A DNA stretch of 33,362 bases, taken from NCBI GenBank assembly GCA_004558105.1, contig SFEB01000007.1:1-33362 (forward strand), given 5' to 3'. Below the pieces are notes generated by a model that was not told the origin of the DNA, made no database searches, and worked only from the letters and a program-made list of their open reading frames with translations. The translations under genes and the position numbers were made by a program. Positions 1 to 5,701 of this stretch are shown here, piece by piece. This DNA comes from Clostridiales bacterium (lineage in GTDB: Bacteria > Bacillota > Clostridia > Christensenellales > CAG-314). Each line of letters begins with the position of its first letter. The first letter of the stretch is position 1.

Positions 1-118
1 TTCCTTTACAGTTGACTTTTCTCAACCGCTGGCAAAAATCTAAAAATTGACTTGTGTGTTTTTTCTTGCTTGTTTGTCTATTCTCTTTTCAAGCTTCAAT
101 GCTGTCTCAACCGACAGC
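1..118 (-). other. Leader of a leftward transcript, probably an rRNA operon
   Basis: No credible coding region lies here. Read leftward from about 118, the RNA would begin with the hairpin GCTGTC/GACAGC (101-106 with 113-118). An A-rich stretch follows, including CTTGAAAAGAGAATAGAC, which resembles the boxA-like CTTTGAAAACTGAATA sequences of Bacillota rRNA leaders. No 16S sequence is inside the window, so the rRNA assignment rests on the promoter type and this resemblance only. Confidence 0.45.
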
Positions 119-124
119 CTACAT

Positions 125-153
125 ATCTTAACACACACTACTTTTCTTGTCAA
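125..153 (-). promoter_or_regulatory. Strong promoter reading leftward, rRNA-like
   Basis: On the minus strand, TTGACA (153-148) and TAAGAT (130-125) are 17 bp apart. Immediately upstream (154-210) the minus strand is almost pure A tracts, as in an UP element. This combination is typical of stable-RNA promoters. Transcription would start near 118 and leave the window on the left. Confidence 0.7.
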
Positions 154-257
154 CCGTTTTTTTGAATTTTTTTTCTTTTTTTTTGAAAAAATTTTAATTT
201 TGCTCTTTCTCAGGTTTTTACTGACGAAAACGGTATTCAACGTCTCAAAAATCCGTT

Positions 258-286
258 AAAAAACCGCCCTTTACGGGCGGTTTTTT
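258..286. terminator. Bidirectional intrinsic terminator
   Basis: CCGCCC (264-269) and GGGCGG (275-280) flank a 5-nt loop. Six A precede and six T follow, so the hairpin works in both directions. It lies 38 bp past the stop of the leftward aldo/keto reductase gene and most likely ends that transcript. Confidence 0.85.
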
Positions 287-324
287 AAGTTATATTCCTA
301 TTATTTTTATCCGTTCTTCGGTTT

Positions 325-1356
325 TTATTTGCGCTTGTTTTCGTTGTAAGCCGAAAAATCCGCGGCTACCGATTCTAACTTTTTGATAATGTCCAGTTCG
401 TACGGACAACGCTCCATACATTTTCCGCACTTGACGCATTTATCCGCTCCGGCAGCCATCGCAAAGTATCTTTCAGCCGCCCAATCCGCCAAATCGTAGT
501 TTTTGAGATAATTCTGGAAGGTGAAGCAAGTGGGAATATCTATGCCTGCCGTACAGGGCGCACAATACCCGCAGCGGCGACAAAAACTGTTGCCGAGCTT
601 TGCCCTGATTACCTCGCATTCCGCCTTTTCCTGCGGAGTTAAAGGCGATTTTTGCACGGAAACGTCTTGCGTTATCTCCCGTTCGCTCGCCATGCCGGGA
701 ATAACCACGCTCACGCAGTCGTTGGCAAGACAAAAACGCAACGCCAACTCCACGTCGGTAAGGTTGCCGCCGGCAAGGGGTTTCATAACCACAACGCCGA
801 TATTCATTTCCTTAGCCTTACGGAACAATTCCTCGCCCTGCACTTCTACTATATTATAAGGAAACATAATCGTCTCTATTTTGTCGCCGTACTTGTCCAG
901 AGCGTAATCCAATATTTCTCTTTTGTGACAGGTAAGACCGAAATGACGGACTTTGCCCGCCTCTCTGTATTCGCAAAACGCTTCGTACGCGCCGCCCGCC
1001 GAAAAAACCTTGTCGACGCAGGCGTTGTCTTTGACGTTGTGAACCTGGTAAAGGTCTATGTAATCCGTCGCAAACGCCGCCAGCGACTGCTCTATGTTTT
1101 TCGCAAAACCGTCTTTGTCGCAGGCAGGACCTTTGGTTGCCAGAACCACTTCCGCGCGACGCGATGCGATTGCCCGACCGATATAACTTTCGCTTACGGA
1201 ATATCCGCGTGCGCTGTCAATATAATTTATTCCGCTGTCCAATGCAAAATTGATAACCTTTTCCGCTTCTTCCGCCGTAATGCGTTGAATCGGAATGCCG
1301 CCCAATCCGATGACCGAAATTTTCAAGCCTGTCTTTCCTAACACGTTGTATTGCAT
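325..1356 (-). CDS. Aldo/keto reductase with C-terminal 4Fe-4S domain
   Basis: The 343-residue protein is a full-length member of the aldo/keto reductase group that carries an added ferredoxin-type tail. The N-terminal 250 residues form the TIM barrel, starting LGKTGLKISVIGLGG. The usual tetrad is visible as D47 and Y52 (IDSARGYS), K75 (LATKGP) and H106 (YQVHNV). The C-terminus has C259, C262, C265 and C268, then C307, C310, C313 and C317-P, consistent with two cysteine clusters and at least one 4Fe-4S centre. By family this is a cytoplasmic NAD(P)H-linked oxidoreductase of unknown substrate, possibly exchanging electrons with a ferredoxin. The ATG is preceded by AGAGGTG at good spacing. It has its own promoter upstream and a terminator downstream, so it is probably monocistronic. 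Confidence 0.9.
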   Translation of the reverse strand: MQYNVLGKTGLKISVIGLGGIPIQRITAEEAEKVINFALDSGINYIDSARGYSVSESYIGRAIASRRAEVVLATKGPACDKDGFAKNIEQSLAAFATDYIDLYQVHNVKDNACVDKVFSAGGAYEAFCEYREAGKVRHFGLTCHKREILDYALDKYGDKIETIMFPYNIVEVQGEELFRKAKEMNIGVVVMKPLAGGNLTDVELALRFCLANDCVSVVIPGMASEREITQDVSVQKSPLTPQEKAECEVIRAKLGNSFCRRCGYCAPCTAGIDIPTCFTFQNYLKNYDLADWAAERYFAMAAGADKCVKCGKCMERCPYELDIIKKLESVAADFSAYNENKRK

Positions 1357-1398
1357 GATACACCTCTCTGCCGTTTTGCTTATTTTTTATCCGCATAT

Positions 1399-1427
1399 AT
1401 TGTAATACAACCTCAAAAAAAAGTAAA
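1399..1427 (-). promoter_or_regulatory. Promoter of the aldo/keto reductase gene
   Basis: TTTACT (1427-1422) and TACAAT (1404-1399) are separated by 17 bp on the minus strand, 43 bp before the start codon. The -10 is one base from consensus and the -35 two. Nothing else was seen in the 232-bp gap apart from this and the terminator of the next gene. Confidence 0.6.
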
Positions 1428-1545
1428 CCGTATAAACGGCAAGATTTTAGAAAATCCTTAAAAGAATCCCGAATGAACCCGATTCAACGATAAAGTACAA
1501 TTGCCGCGTTGGTGAAAGGTTATTTTAATCAATATAAACTTCATT

Positions 1546-1586
1546 AAAAAAACCGTTACAAACCGATTGTTTCGGATTGTAAACGG
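1546..1586 (-). terminator. Intrinsic terminator of the zinc-ribbon gene
   Basis: Read leftward, CCGTTTACAA pairs with TTGTAACGG with one bulged base. An inner CCGA/TCGG stem extends the hairpin, and seven T follow (complement of 1552-1546). It starts 2 bp past the stop codon of the 1589-2056 gene. Confidence 0.75.
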
Positions 1587-1588
1587 AT

Positions 1589-2056
1589 TTAATTCTGTCG
1601 TAAATCGTCCTTGTTACAAAGCATTAAAATGCCTGCGACCGGATTTACGAATAACAACAAAAATATTTTTTCATCGACGGAAATCTCTTTCCTTTTTTTT
1701 ATCATCGAACAATAACTGATAGTCATAGACAGACACCAGGCAAACGGAAATAATCCGAATATAAACCAAAGTAAAAACCCCGTAATAACCGCGTACGCAC
1801 AAGCGCACACCGTCAGCAGGGCGCTGAGCACACAGCCGATAATCATAAAACCCATCGCCACGTTTGCCAACGTCGCGGGTTTATTGCGCAATGCCTCAAC
1901 TTCGGTTAATGTTAACTTTTTTTCGTTAACAACACCCGTAGAACTTTCTTGTCGCGATATGACTTCGGCTATTCCCTTCTCATTGGCTATTCTTCCGCAA
2001 CATGGGCAGATAACCCTTTCCTCCGATACTTCTTTTTCGCAGTGAATGCAAAACAC
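1589..2056 (-). CDS. Zinc-ribbon membrane protein, unknown function
   Basis: The 155-residue protein begins MFCIHCEKEV with a second CPCC a few residues later, the CxxC...CxxC layout of a short zinc ribbon. A hydrophilic linker follows to about residue 60. Hydrophobic segments (about 63-85, 86-110 and 130-145) suggest two or three membrane helices, with KKRK in the last cytoplasmic loop. Zinc-ribbon plus membrane proteins are common in Clostridia and mostly uncharacterised. The start is GTG, supported by AGAGGG just upstream. It diverges from the small XRE gene across a 99-bp region with a palindromic operator, so that repressor may control it. I do not recognise a specific family. Confidence 0.7.
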   Translation of the reverse strand: MFCIHCEKEVSEERVICPCCGRIANEKGIAEVISRQESSTGVVNEKKLTLTEVEALRNKPATLANVAMGFMIIGCVLSALLTVCACAYAVITGFLLWFIFGLFPFAWCLSMTISYCSMIKKRKEISVDEKIFLLLFVNPVAGILMLCNKDDLRQN

Positions 2057-2074
2057 CTTTTCCCTCTTTGTCTA

Positions 2075-2120
2075 AAATATCCCGAATTGGGATATTTTTA
2101 TTATCCCAAAATGGTATACT
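2075..2120. promoter_or_regulatory. Palindromic operators and extended -10 in a divergent promoter region
   Basis: AAATATCCC (2075-2083) and GGGATATTT (2089-2097) form a perfect 9-bp inverted repeat around GAATT. A second, imperfect copy, TATCCC-AAAAT-GGTATA (2102-2118), has the same 5-bp centre. It overlaps the extended -10 TGGTATACT (2112-2120) that would drive the rightward XRE gene. Two similar dyads between a small XRE gene and a divergent gene are the usual layout of an autoregulated repressor. Confidence 0.7.
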
Positions 2121-2155
2121 AATGTCAAGTGATTGTGAAAAAGAAAATTAAAAAA

Positions 2156-2356
2156 ATGGAATTCAGACTTAAAAAATTGCGAAAAGCAAAAAAAATATCG
2201 CAGGTCAAACTTGCCATCGATCTGAACATGAATCAGAATTCTATATCGAGATACGAAAATCTGGAAAGGCAGGCGGACTACGATACTCTTATTAAATTCG
2301 CCGACTATTTCGGCGTAACGATAGATTATCTTCTCGGCAGAGTGGAAAAAGAATAA
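2156..2356 (+). CDS. Small XRE-family HTH repressor
   Basis: The 66-residue protein is almost entirely one Cro/C1-type helix-turn-helix: LRKAKKISQVKLAIDLNM, NQNSISRYENLE, then YDTLIKFADYFGVTIDYLLG. This is a complete DNA-binding domain with no effector or dimer domain attached. I start at the ATG at 2156 because the family begins there and the extended -10 at 2115-2120 puts transcription start near 2127. A longer GTG start at 2129 would leave almost no leader. It probably binds the palindromes at 2075-2118 and controls itself and the divergent zinc-ribbon gene. A strong terminator follows directly, so it is monocistronic. The 205 bp from there to the tRNA show no convincing gene. Confidence 0.85.
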   Translation: MEFRLKKLRKAKKISQVKLAIDLNMNQNSISRYENLERQADYDTLIKFADYFGVTIDYLLGRVEKE

Positions 2357-2390
2357 ACACCGCATATTTAAATATTTGCGGTGTTTTTTA
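2355..2390 (+). terminator. Intrinsic terminator of the XRE gene
   Basis: AAACACCGCA (2355-2364) pairs with TGCGGTGTTT (2377-2386), followed by more T. It overlaps the stop codon of the XRE gene. Confidence 0.85.
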
Positions 2391-2595
2391 TATATTAAAG
2401 ACGTTTTCAAAGGTATTGAAAGGACGGCAAAATTAAATTCAACGGCAAAATATCTTGTTAAAACCTTGACAACTCGGCAAACCGGTATTAAAATCAATAC
2501 TGTCCTGAGTTTTTTAAAAACAAGCGGAAGCGACCGCTTTAAAACAGAAAAAGTCCGAAAAAGATCAGGGTAAAAAAACAAATCCGATAAATTGT

Positions 2596-2670
2596 GCTTC
2601 CTTAGTTAAATGGTTATAACAAGCCCCTCCTAAGGGCTAGTTGTGGGTTCGATTCCCGCAGGGAGTGCCA
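2596..2670 (+). tRNA. tRNA-Arg, anticodon CCT
   Basis: A complete cloverleaf folds by hand. The acceptor stem is GCTTCCT with AGGGAGT (7 bp, two wobbles) and the D arm is GTTA/TAAC. The anticodon stem AGCCC/GGGCT holds loop CTCCTAA, with anticodon CCT reading AGG. The T arm is GTGGG/CCCGC with loop TTCGATT, and the CCA end is encoded (2668-2670). An intrinsic terminator follows at once. tRNA-Arg(CCT) 3' ends are frequent targets of integrating elements. The low-GC material downstream fits that, although I see no second copy of the tRNA 3' end in the window. Confidence 0.95.
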
Positions 2671-2710
2671 AAGGAGGTTGTTCGTAAGAGCAATCTCTTT
2701 ATCTTTTTTC
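2671..2710 (+). terminator. Intrinsic terminator of the tRNA
   Basis: AAGGAGGTTGTTC (2671-2683) pairs with GAGCAATCTCTTT (2688-2700) across a GTAA loop, with some G-T wobbles, followed by ATCTTTTTTC. It abuts the CCA end. Confidence 0.85.
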
Positions 2711-2767
2711 TTTCCGATGGAATAAGTTTCTTTGATGCATTGCATTTTACATTTACTTTTTATATAA

Positions 2768-2916
2768 AATGAGCATAAAGTAGATGATTATATCAGCAAT
2801 AAGCTTTACAGCGAAGTAAAGAATGAAAAAAAATAGATGCGAATGAACTTATTACTCTACAAGCGAATCAAAAACTATATTTGGCGATTTGTCAAAAGTA
2901 CAAGGTATTGATTTGA
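2768..2916 (+). pseudogene. Unrecognised gene remnant with an apparent frameshift
   Basis: A reading frame gives NEHKVDDYISNKLYSEVKNE and stops just after a run of eight A (2826-2833). Shifting one base back at that run continues as KIDANELITLQANQKLYLAI and ends at 2916. The composition is protein-like, but there is no start codon or ribosome binding site. This looks like the tail of a decayed gene in the tRNA-adjacent patch. A programmed -1 shift on the A run cannot be excluded. The 70 bp to the next gene include a weak hairpin, AGAAG/CTTCT, with T run at about 2950-2978. Confidence 0.3.
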
Positions 2917-2986
2917 GCTAGTTCTGTGATAATTAAACTAAAAACAGCAAGAAGAAGCCGTAAAAACTTCTCTTTTTTATTTCTTT

Positions 2987-3895
2987 GTGCAAGACATGTT
3001 TGGTTTAGAAAAAAGAGCGCTTATTGATTTATATAACAAATTTCCCTTTGTTTTAGGAAAACGTTTGAACGGATTATCAAGCCTTATCAAAAAAATTGCT
3101 GCTTACTTTGAAGTGGACGAGCGTAAAGTAAAAGACCTTATGTTAGAATACCCATTACTAATGAATAGAGGTATGTCTTTCTATATCAACAATAAGCTTG
3201 GTAAAGAAATATTTGATAAGCATTGGCTTCTTGAATGCTTTACTGATTATAATCCTTGTAGTTTTGGCGGATATAGAACTTTTGCAAACTTAATCTTGGT
3301 CATAGATAAAATCGAAAAGGATATAGGTACGGTTGAAAGAGTTTATAAAAAGGAATATAAAGACGGTACTTTCATAGCATTATTAGCAAAAAAAGATACA
3401 ATAAAGTATCTGGTTTCACTTGGAGCGAATGCTGTTACAAAAAATCAAAGGGTAAAAATGTTGGCAGGAACTCCGGAACAGCAGTTGCTTGAAAAAATTT
3501 TTAAAGAAGAAAAAAGGATTACCGATACTCAAGAATATACATACCATCAAGAGTATGTTTGCCAATTAAATACCGAAAAAGCAGATAAGATAAATGACAT
3601 TTTACATATGATGGCTTCTTTTGCTGCTCACTCAGCTTATGGTGAAGTGGAATTGAAGCCCGAAGGAAACGCATATTATTTATCTGATTCCGAAGATATA
3701 AGCAAATGCTCTATTGAAACAGTTACAGAGCTTTCAAATGATAAATACAACCTTTACGTAAGTTTTTATAAACTTGAACCAATGGGCAATGGAAAAATGT
3801 TAATTAAGGCTCTTCGTGAACCAATAGAAGACGAAGGGTTTGAAAATTTGTTCGACGATTTGTTATTCGATGACGAAGAAAGCGACGATAAATAA
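2987..3895 (+). CDS. Unknown protein with mTERF-like helical repeats, possibly 5' truncated
   Basis: The 302-residue protein is not recognised as a known bacterial family. Residues about 10-60 look like two consecutive mTERF-type helical repeats: LIDLYNKFPFVLGKRLNGLS, then KVKDLMLEYPLLMNRGM. Each has the leucine-rich helix and conserved proline spacing of that fold. The middle is mixed charged helix, and the C-terminus is strongly acidic, ending FDDLLFDDEESDDK. No signal peptide or membrane segment is seen. The start is uncertain: GTG 2987 and ATG 2996 both lack a ribosome binding site, and the frame stays open upstream to 2942, so the 5' end may be missing. Base composition and codon use (AAT, GAT, TTA) are clearly AT-richer than in the neighbours, suggesting transfer. 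It sits alone behind the tRNA-Arg. Confidence 0.6.
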   Translation: MQDMFGLEKRALIDLYNKFPFVLGKRLNGLSSLIKKIAAYFEVDERKVKDLMLEYPLLMNRGMSFYINNKLGKEIFDKHWLLECFTDYNPCSFGGYRTFANLILVIDKIEKDIGTVERVYKKEYKDGTFIALLAKKDTIKYLVSLGANAVTKNQRVKMLAGTPEQQLLEKIFKEEKRITDTQEYTYHQEYVCQLNTEKADKINDILHMMASFAAHSAYGEVELKPEGNAYYLSDSEDISKCSIETVTELSNDKYNLYVSFYKLEPMGNGKMLIKALREPIEDEGFENLFDDLLFDDEESDDK

Positions 3896-3910
3896 GCTAT
3901 ATAATTGACC

Positions 3911-3943
3911 GAAGAAGGTATTTTATATACTCCTTCTTCTTTT
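3911..3943 (+). terminator. Intrinsic terminator after the mTERF-like gene
   Basis: GAAGAAGG (3911-3918) pairs with CCTTCTTC (3932-3939), followed by TTTT. It lies 15 bp past the stop codon. Confidence 0.7.
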
Positions 3944-3964
3944 GATAAATAATCACAAGAAATG

Positions 3965-3978
3965 CGAAAATTTGTTCG
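3965..3978 (+). promoter_or_regulatory. SOS-type LexA box, one mismatch
   Basis: CGAAAATTTGTTCG differs at one base from the Gram-positive LexA site CGAACNNNNGTTCG. It lies about 50 bp before a perfect TATAAT (4029-4034) and 110 bp before a LexA-like reading frame. That fits the autoregulated arrangement of lexA genes. Confidence 0.5.
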
Positions 3979-4090
3979 ACGTGTACGTTGTGTTGTACAG
4001 TTTTCTATTGGCAGGGGAAAATTATGAGTATAATATAGCTATGATAGATACGAAAATAGGTTAGCCCCTGCAACAAAAAAATAAGTTCAG

Positions 4091-4210
4091 ATGCAAAAGA
4101 AGAACGACGAACGAAAGCTTGGGATTTATAACCATATAAATGATTTCATAAAAGAATATGTATATGCCCTTCCTACGACGAGATTGCTTCATCTATCGGG
4201 GCCAGATTGA
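4091..4210 (+). pseudogene. LexA-like repressor, N-terminal remnant
   Basis: The 39-residue frame reads MQKKNDERKLGIYNHINDF, IKEYVYALPTTR, then LLHLSGPD and a stop. The first 31 residues match the start of LexA-type winged-helix repressors (ERK..IYNHINDFIKEYxYxPTTRE). The rest of the DNA-binding domain and the whole autocleavage domain are missing. The last residues do not fit the family, so the gene was probably cut here by a deletion. Upstream are the SOS-type box at 3965 and a -10 TATAAT at 4029-4034, with TTGGCA only 14 bp before it. An inverted repeat GCAGGGG/CCCCTGC (4011-4017 with 4065-4071) surrounds the start of the transcript. A terminator follows directly. Confidence 0.45.
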
Positions 4211-4211
4211 C

Positions 4212-4257
4212 AAAATCCGAACCCTGAAGCCTGTCGGCGAGAGTTTCGGATTTTTTT
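4212..4257 (+). terminator. Intrinsic terminator
   Basis: AAAATCCGAA (4212-4221) pairs with TTCGGATTTT (4245-4254), and the T run continues to 4257. It closes the short transcript that carries the LexA-like remnant. Confidence 0.8.
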
Positions 4258-4295
4258 GCACTCAGACAAATCATGCTACTTTTCCCCTCCCTGAG

Positions 4296-4387
4296 GCTGT
4301 CCGATCATTCTCTTTAATGCTATCCGTACGTTCTCTTTAATGCCGCCTGCGTATCCTCTTTACTGCCGTCCGCACAGCCTGTCGGAC
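4296..4387. repeat. 23-bp degenerate tandem repeat, four copies
   Basis: Four consecutive 23-bp units start at 4296, 4319, 4342 and 4365. The first two share GC(T)NTCCG...NTTCTCTTTAAT, the third is more diverged and the fourth only half similar. The array is bracketed by the 9-bp inverted repeat GCTGTCCGA (4296-4304) and TCGGACAGC (4382-4390). No gene overlaps it. The gap 3896-4485 otherwise holds only the LexA remnant, its control sites and two terminators. Confidence 0.6.
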
Positions 4388-4414
4388 AGCGTGCTTATTT
4401 TTTCGGAATTTTAG

Positions 4415-4465
4415 AAAAAAAGCCCCCTATGACAACTTCCGGTTGCCGGAAGCAGCATAAGAGGC
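4415..4465 (-). terminator. Intrinsic terminator of the small membrane protein gene
   Basis: Read leftward, GCCTCTTATG pairs with CATAGGGGGC (some wobbles), with the inner stem CTTCCGG/CCGGAAG, followed by seven T. It lies 20 bp past the stop codon at 4486. Confidence 0.8.
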
Positions 4466-4485
4466 AATTCTCTACGTTTGAATCG

Positions 4486-4761
4486 TTACATGATATTGGC
4501 GATCACGCACATGATTGCACCGACAACCAAAAGCGTGCCGGACATTCCATGCCCAAGCATGGCAGGATTAAACATATCCGCACGAATACCTCCATTGGCC
4601 GCCTGACGCCTCATATCCACGGTACCGAGAATATACGCAGCAATAAATGCAACTGCCGTAAGAATTCCTGTAACAATAACGGCAGGCATAGCAGTCAACG
4701 CATAGTGAACCAACATGCCCACAATTCCTACTACGGTAAGTATAAGCGACAAAATTCCCAT
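4486..4761 (-). CDS. Small three-helix membrane protein, unknown function
   Basis: The 91-residue protein is mostly hydrophobic. Helices are at about residues 3-23 (LSLILTVVGIVGMLVHYAL), 27-48 and 75-91. A polar stretch, DMRRQAANGGIRADMFNPAM, lies between the second and third. I do not recognise the family. The start is the ATG at 4761, because AAAGGAG lies 10 nt before it; a longer frame upstream has no such site. A TATAAT is visible on the minus strand at about 4830-4825, but without a good -35. It is flanked by its own terminator and by the divergent 5026 gene, so it appears monocistronic. Confidence 0.65.
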   Translation of the reverse strand: MGILSLILTVVGIVGMLVHYALTAMPAVIVTGILTAVAFIAAYILGTVDMRRQAANGGIRADMFNPAMLGHGMSGTLLVVGAIMCVIANIM

Positions 4762-4970
4762 ACACTCATTTCTCCTTTCGACGCACTTCAATAAATTTTC
4801 GCACCTTAGCGAATCAAGCAAATTATATACCGCTATTATGATTGATCTGTTTCCAACAAGTGAATATAATGTTAAATATATTGTTTTGAGTCGGCAACGA
4901 CGTTGCTGCCGCGGCAAACGAGGCTTTGACGGAAAAATATACGAGTTTTTGTATTTTTTTATTCAAAAAG

Positions 4971-4999
4971 TAACAATTTTCAAAAAATTATGTTATAAT
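4971..4999 (+). promoter_or_regulatory. Extended -10 promoter of the 5026 gene
   Basis: TGTTATAAT (4991-4999) is an extended -10 with a perfect hexamer. The -35 position at 17 bp spacing, TAACAA, is weak. It lies 26 bp before the start codon. Confidence 0.65.
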
Positions 5000-5025
5000 T
5001 TAATAAATAATGAGACAGAGGGATT

Positions 5026-5487
5026 ATGATTGTTATTGCAATTATCGTCGTATCGGTTATCGTTACACTGATATTTAAGAATTTTTGGATTGTTTTTGCC
5101 GTATTAGCCGTAGGTATTGCCTTAGGCATTGTTTTCGGCATCGCTGACTGGATATCGGGTAATGGTCAAAACAGTGAACAGAATAAAAATCAAACTCCGC
5201 CACAAAGCAAAAAACAAGACGAGCCGACAACTTATGAAATGGACCACTTGTTATCATCTGTCGATGAAATGCTTACGTTCGATTTGTTGAATGAACAACA
5301 GAAGAAACTTCAAAGACTTCAAAATAACAAGAAACGGGATTATACCGAATATTGGGAAACTCATTGCGAATCCTGCGACGAGTTTTTAGAAGACTGCGAG
5401 TGCGATTGGGAACGCCAAAGTAAACAGGACGTCAGTCAATCAGACTCCGGGTTCGGTACGCATGGCGGAAATGATTTTGAAAAATAA
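5026..5487 (+). CDS. Two-helix membrane protein with cysteine cluster, unknown function
   Basis: The 153-residue protein has two N-terminal membrane helices (about 1-17 and 19-40). A glutamine- and asparagine-rich hydrophilic linker follows, then an acidic helical part and a cysteine cluster HCESCDEFLEDCECDW (about 121-136) that could bind a metal. The tail is low-complexity and polar. The ATG has AGAGGG at proper spacing and an extended -10 promoter. A strong terminator closes the gene, so it is monocistronic. The family is not recognised. Confidence 0.7.
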   Translation: MIVIAIIVVSVIVTLIFKNFWIVFAVLAVGIALGIVFGIADWISGNGQNSEQNKNQTPPQSKKQDEPTTYEMDHLLSSVDEMLTFDLLNEQQKKLQRLQNNKKRDYTEYWETHCESCDEFLEDCECDWERQSKQDVSQSDSGFGTHGGNDFEK

Positions 5488-5499
5488 TATTCTATTAAC

Positions 5500-5532
5500 G
5501 TCGGGGCGTCTTAAAAACGCCCCGACTTTTTT
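5500..5532 (+). terminator. Intrinsic terminator of the 5026 gene
   Basis: GTCGGGGCGT (5500-5509) and ACGCCCCGAC (5517-5526) form a perfect 10-bp stem, followed by six T. Confidence 0.95.
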
Positions 5533-5570
5533 AACAACAGTAAATCACACGACCGTCTCGGTTAACGAAT

Positions 5571-5613
5571 AAAAATCAGGGGTACCCGCTTTCAAACGTG
5601 ATATCCCTGATTT
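5571..5613 (-). terminator. Intrinsic terminator of the long leftward surface operon
   Basis: AAATCAGGG (5573-5581) and CCCTGATTT (5605-5613) form a 9-bp stem. Read leftward it is followed by T residues (TTTTTATTCG). It lies about 90 bp past the EAL gene stop and is the first terminator I find after the riboswitch at 18213. Confidence 0.75.
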
Positions 5614-5701
5614 CTTATTATATTTTCTTTTTCCGTTTTTTCCGCGTCACGTACGGCAAAATTATTATCTCCGTTAAAACACGCAAAGCGTTGTCGTCAG
5701 G

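Noticed and set aside
2376..2573. Rightward frame of 65 codons after the XRE gene
   Set aside because: It starts inside the terminator hairpin, has no ribosome binding site and resembles no family I know.
2072..2581. Long leftward frame of 169 codons over the XRE gene
   Set aside because: It lies antisense to a clear HTH gene, crosses its terminator and has low-complexity F/Y/R composition. It is a shadow.
2646..2670. Possible attachment-site duplication of the tRNA-Arg 3' end
   Set aside because: I searched by eye through about 4500 for a second copy of TTCGATTCCCGC and found none, so an intact integrated element is not supported.
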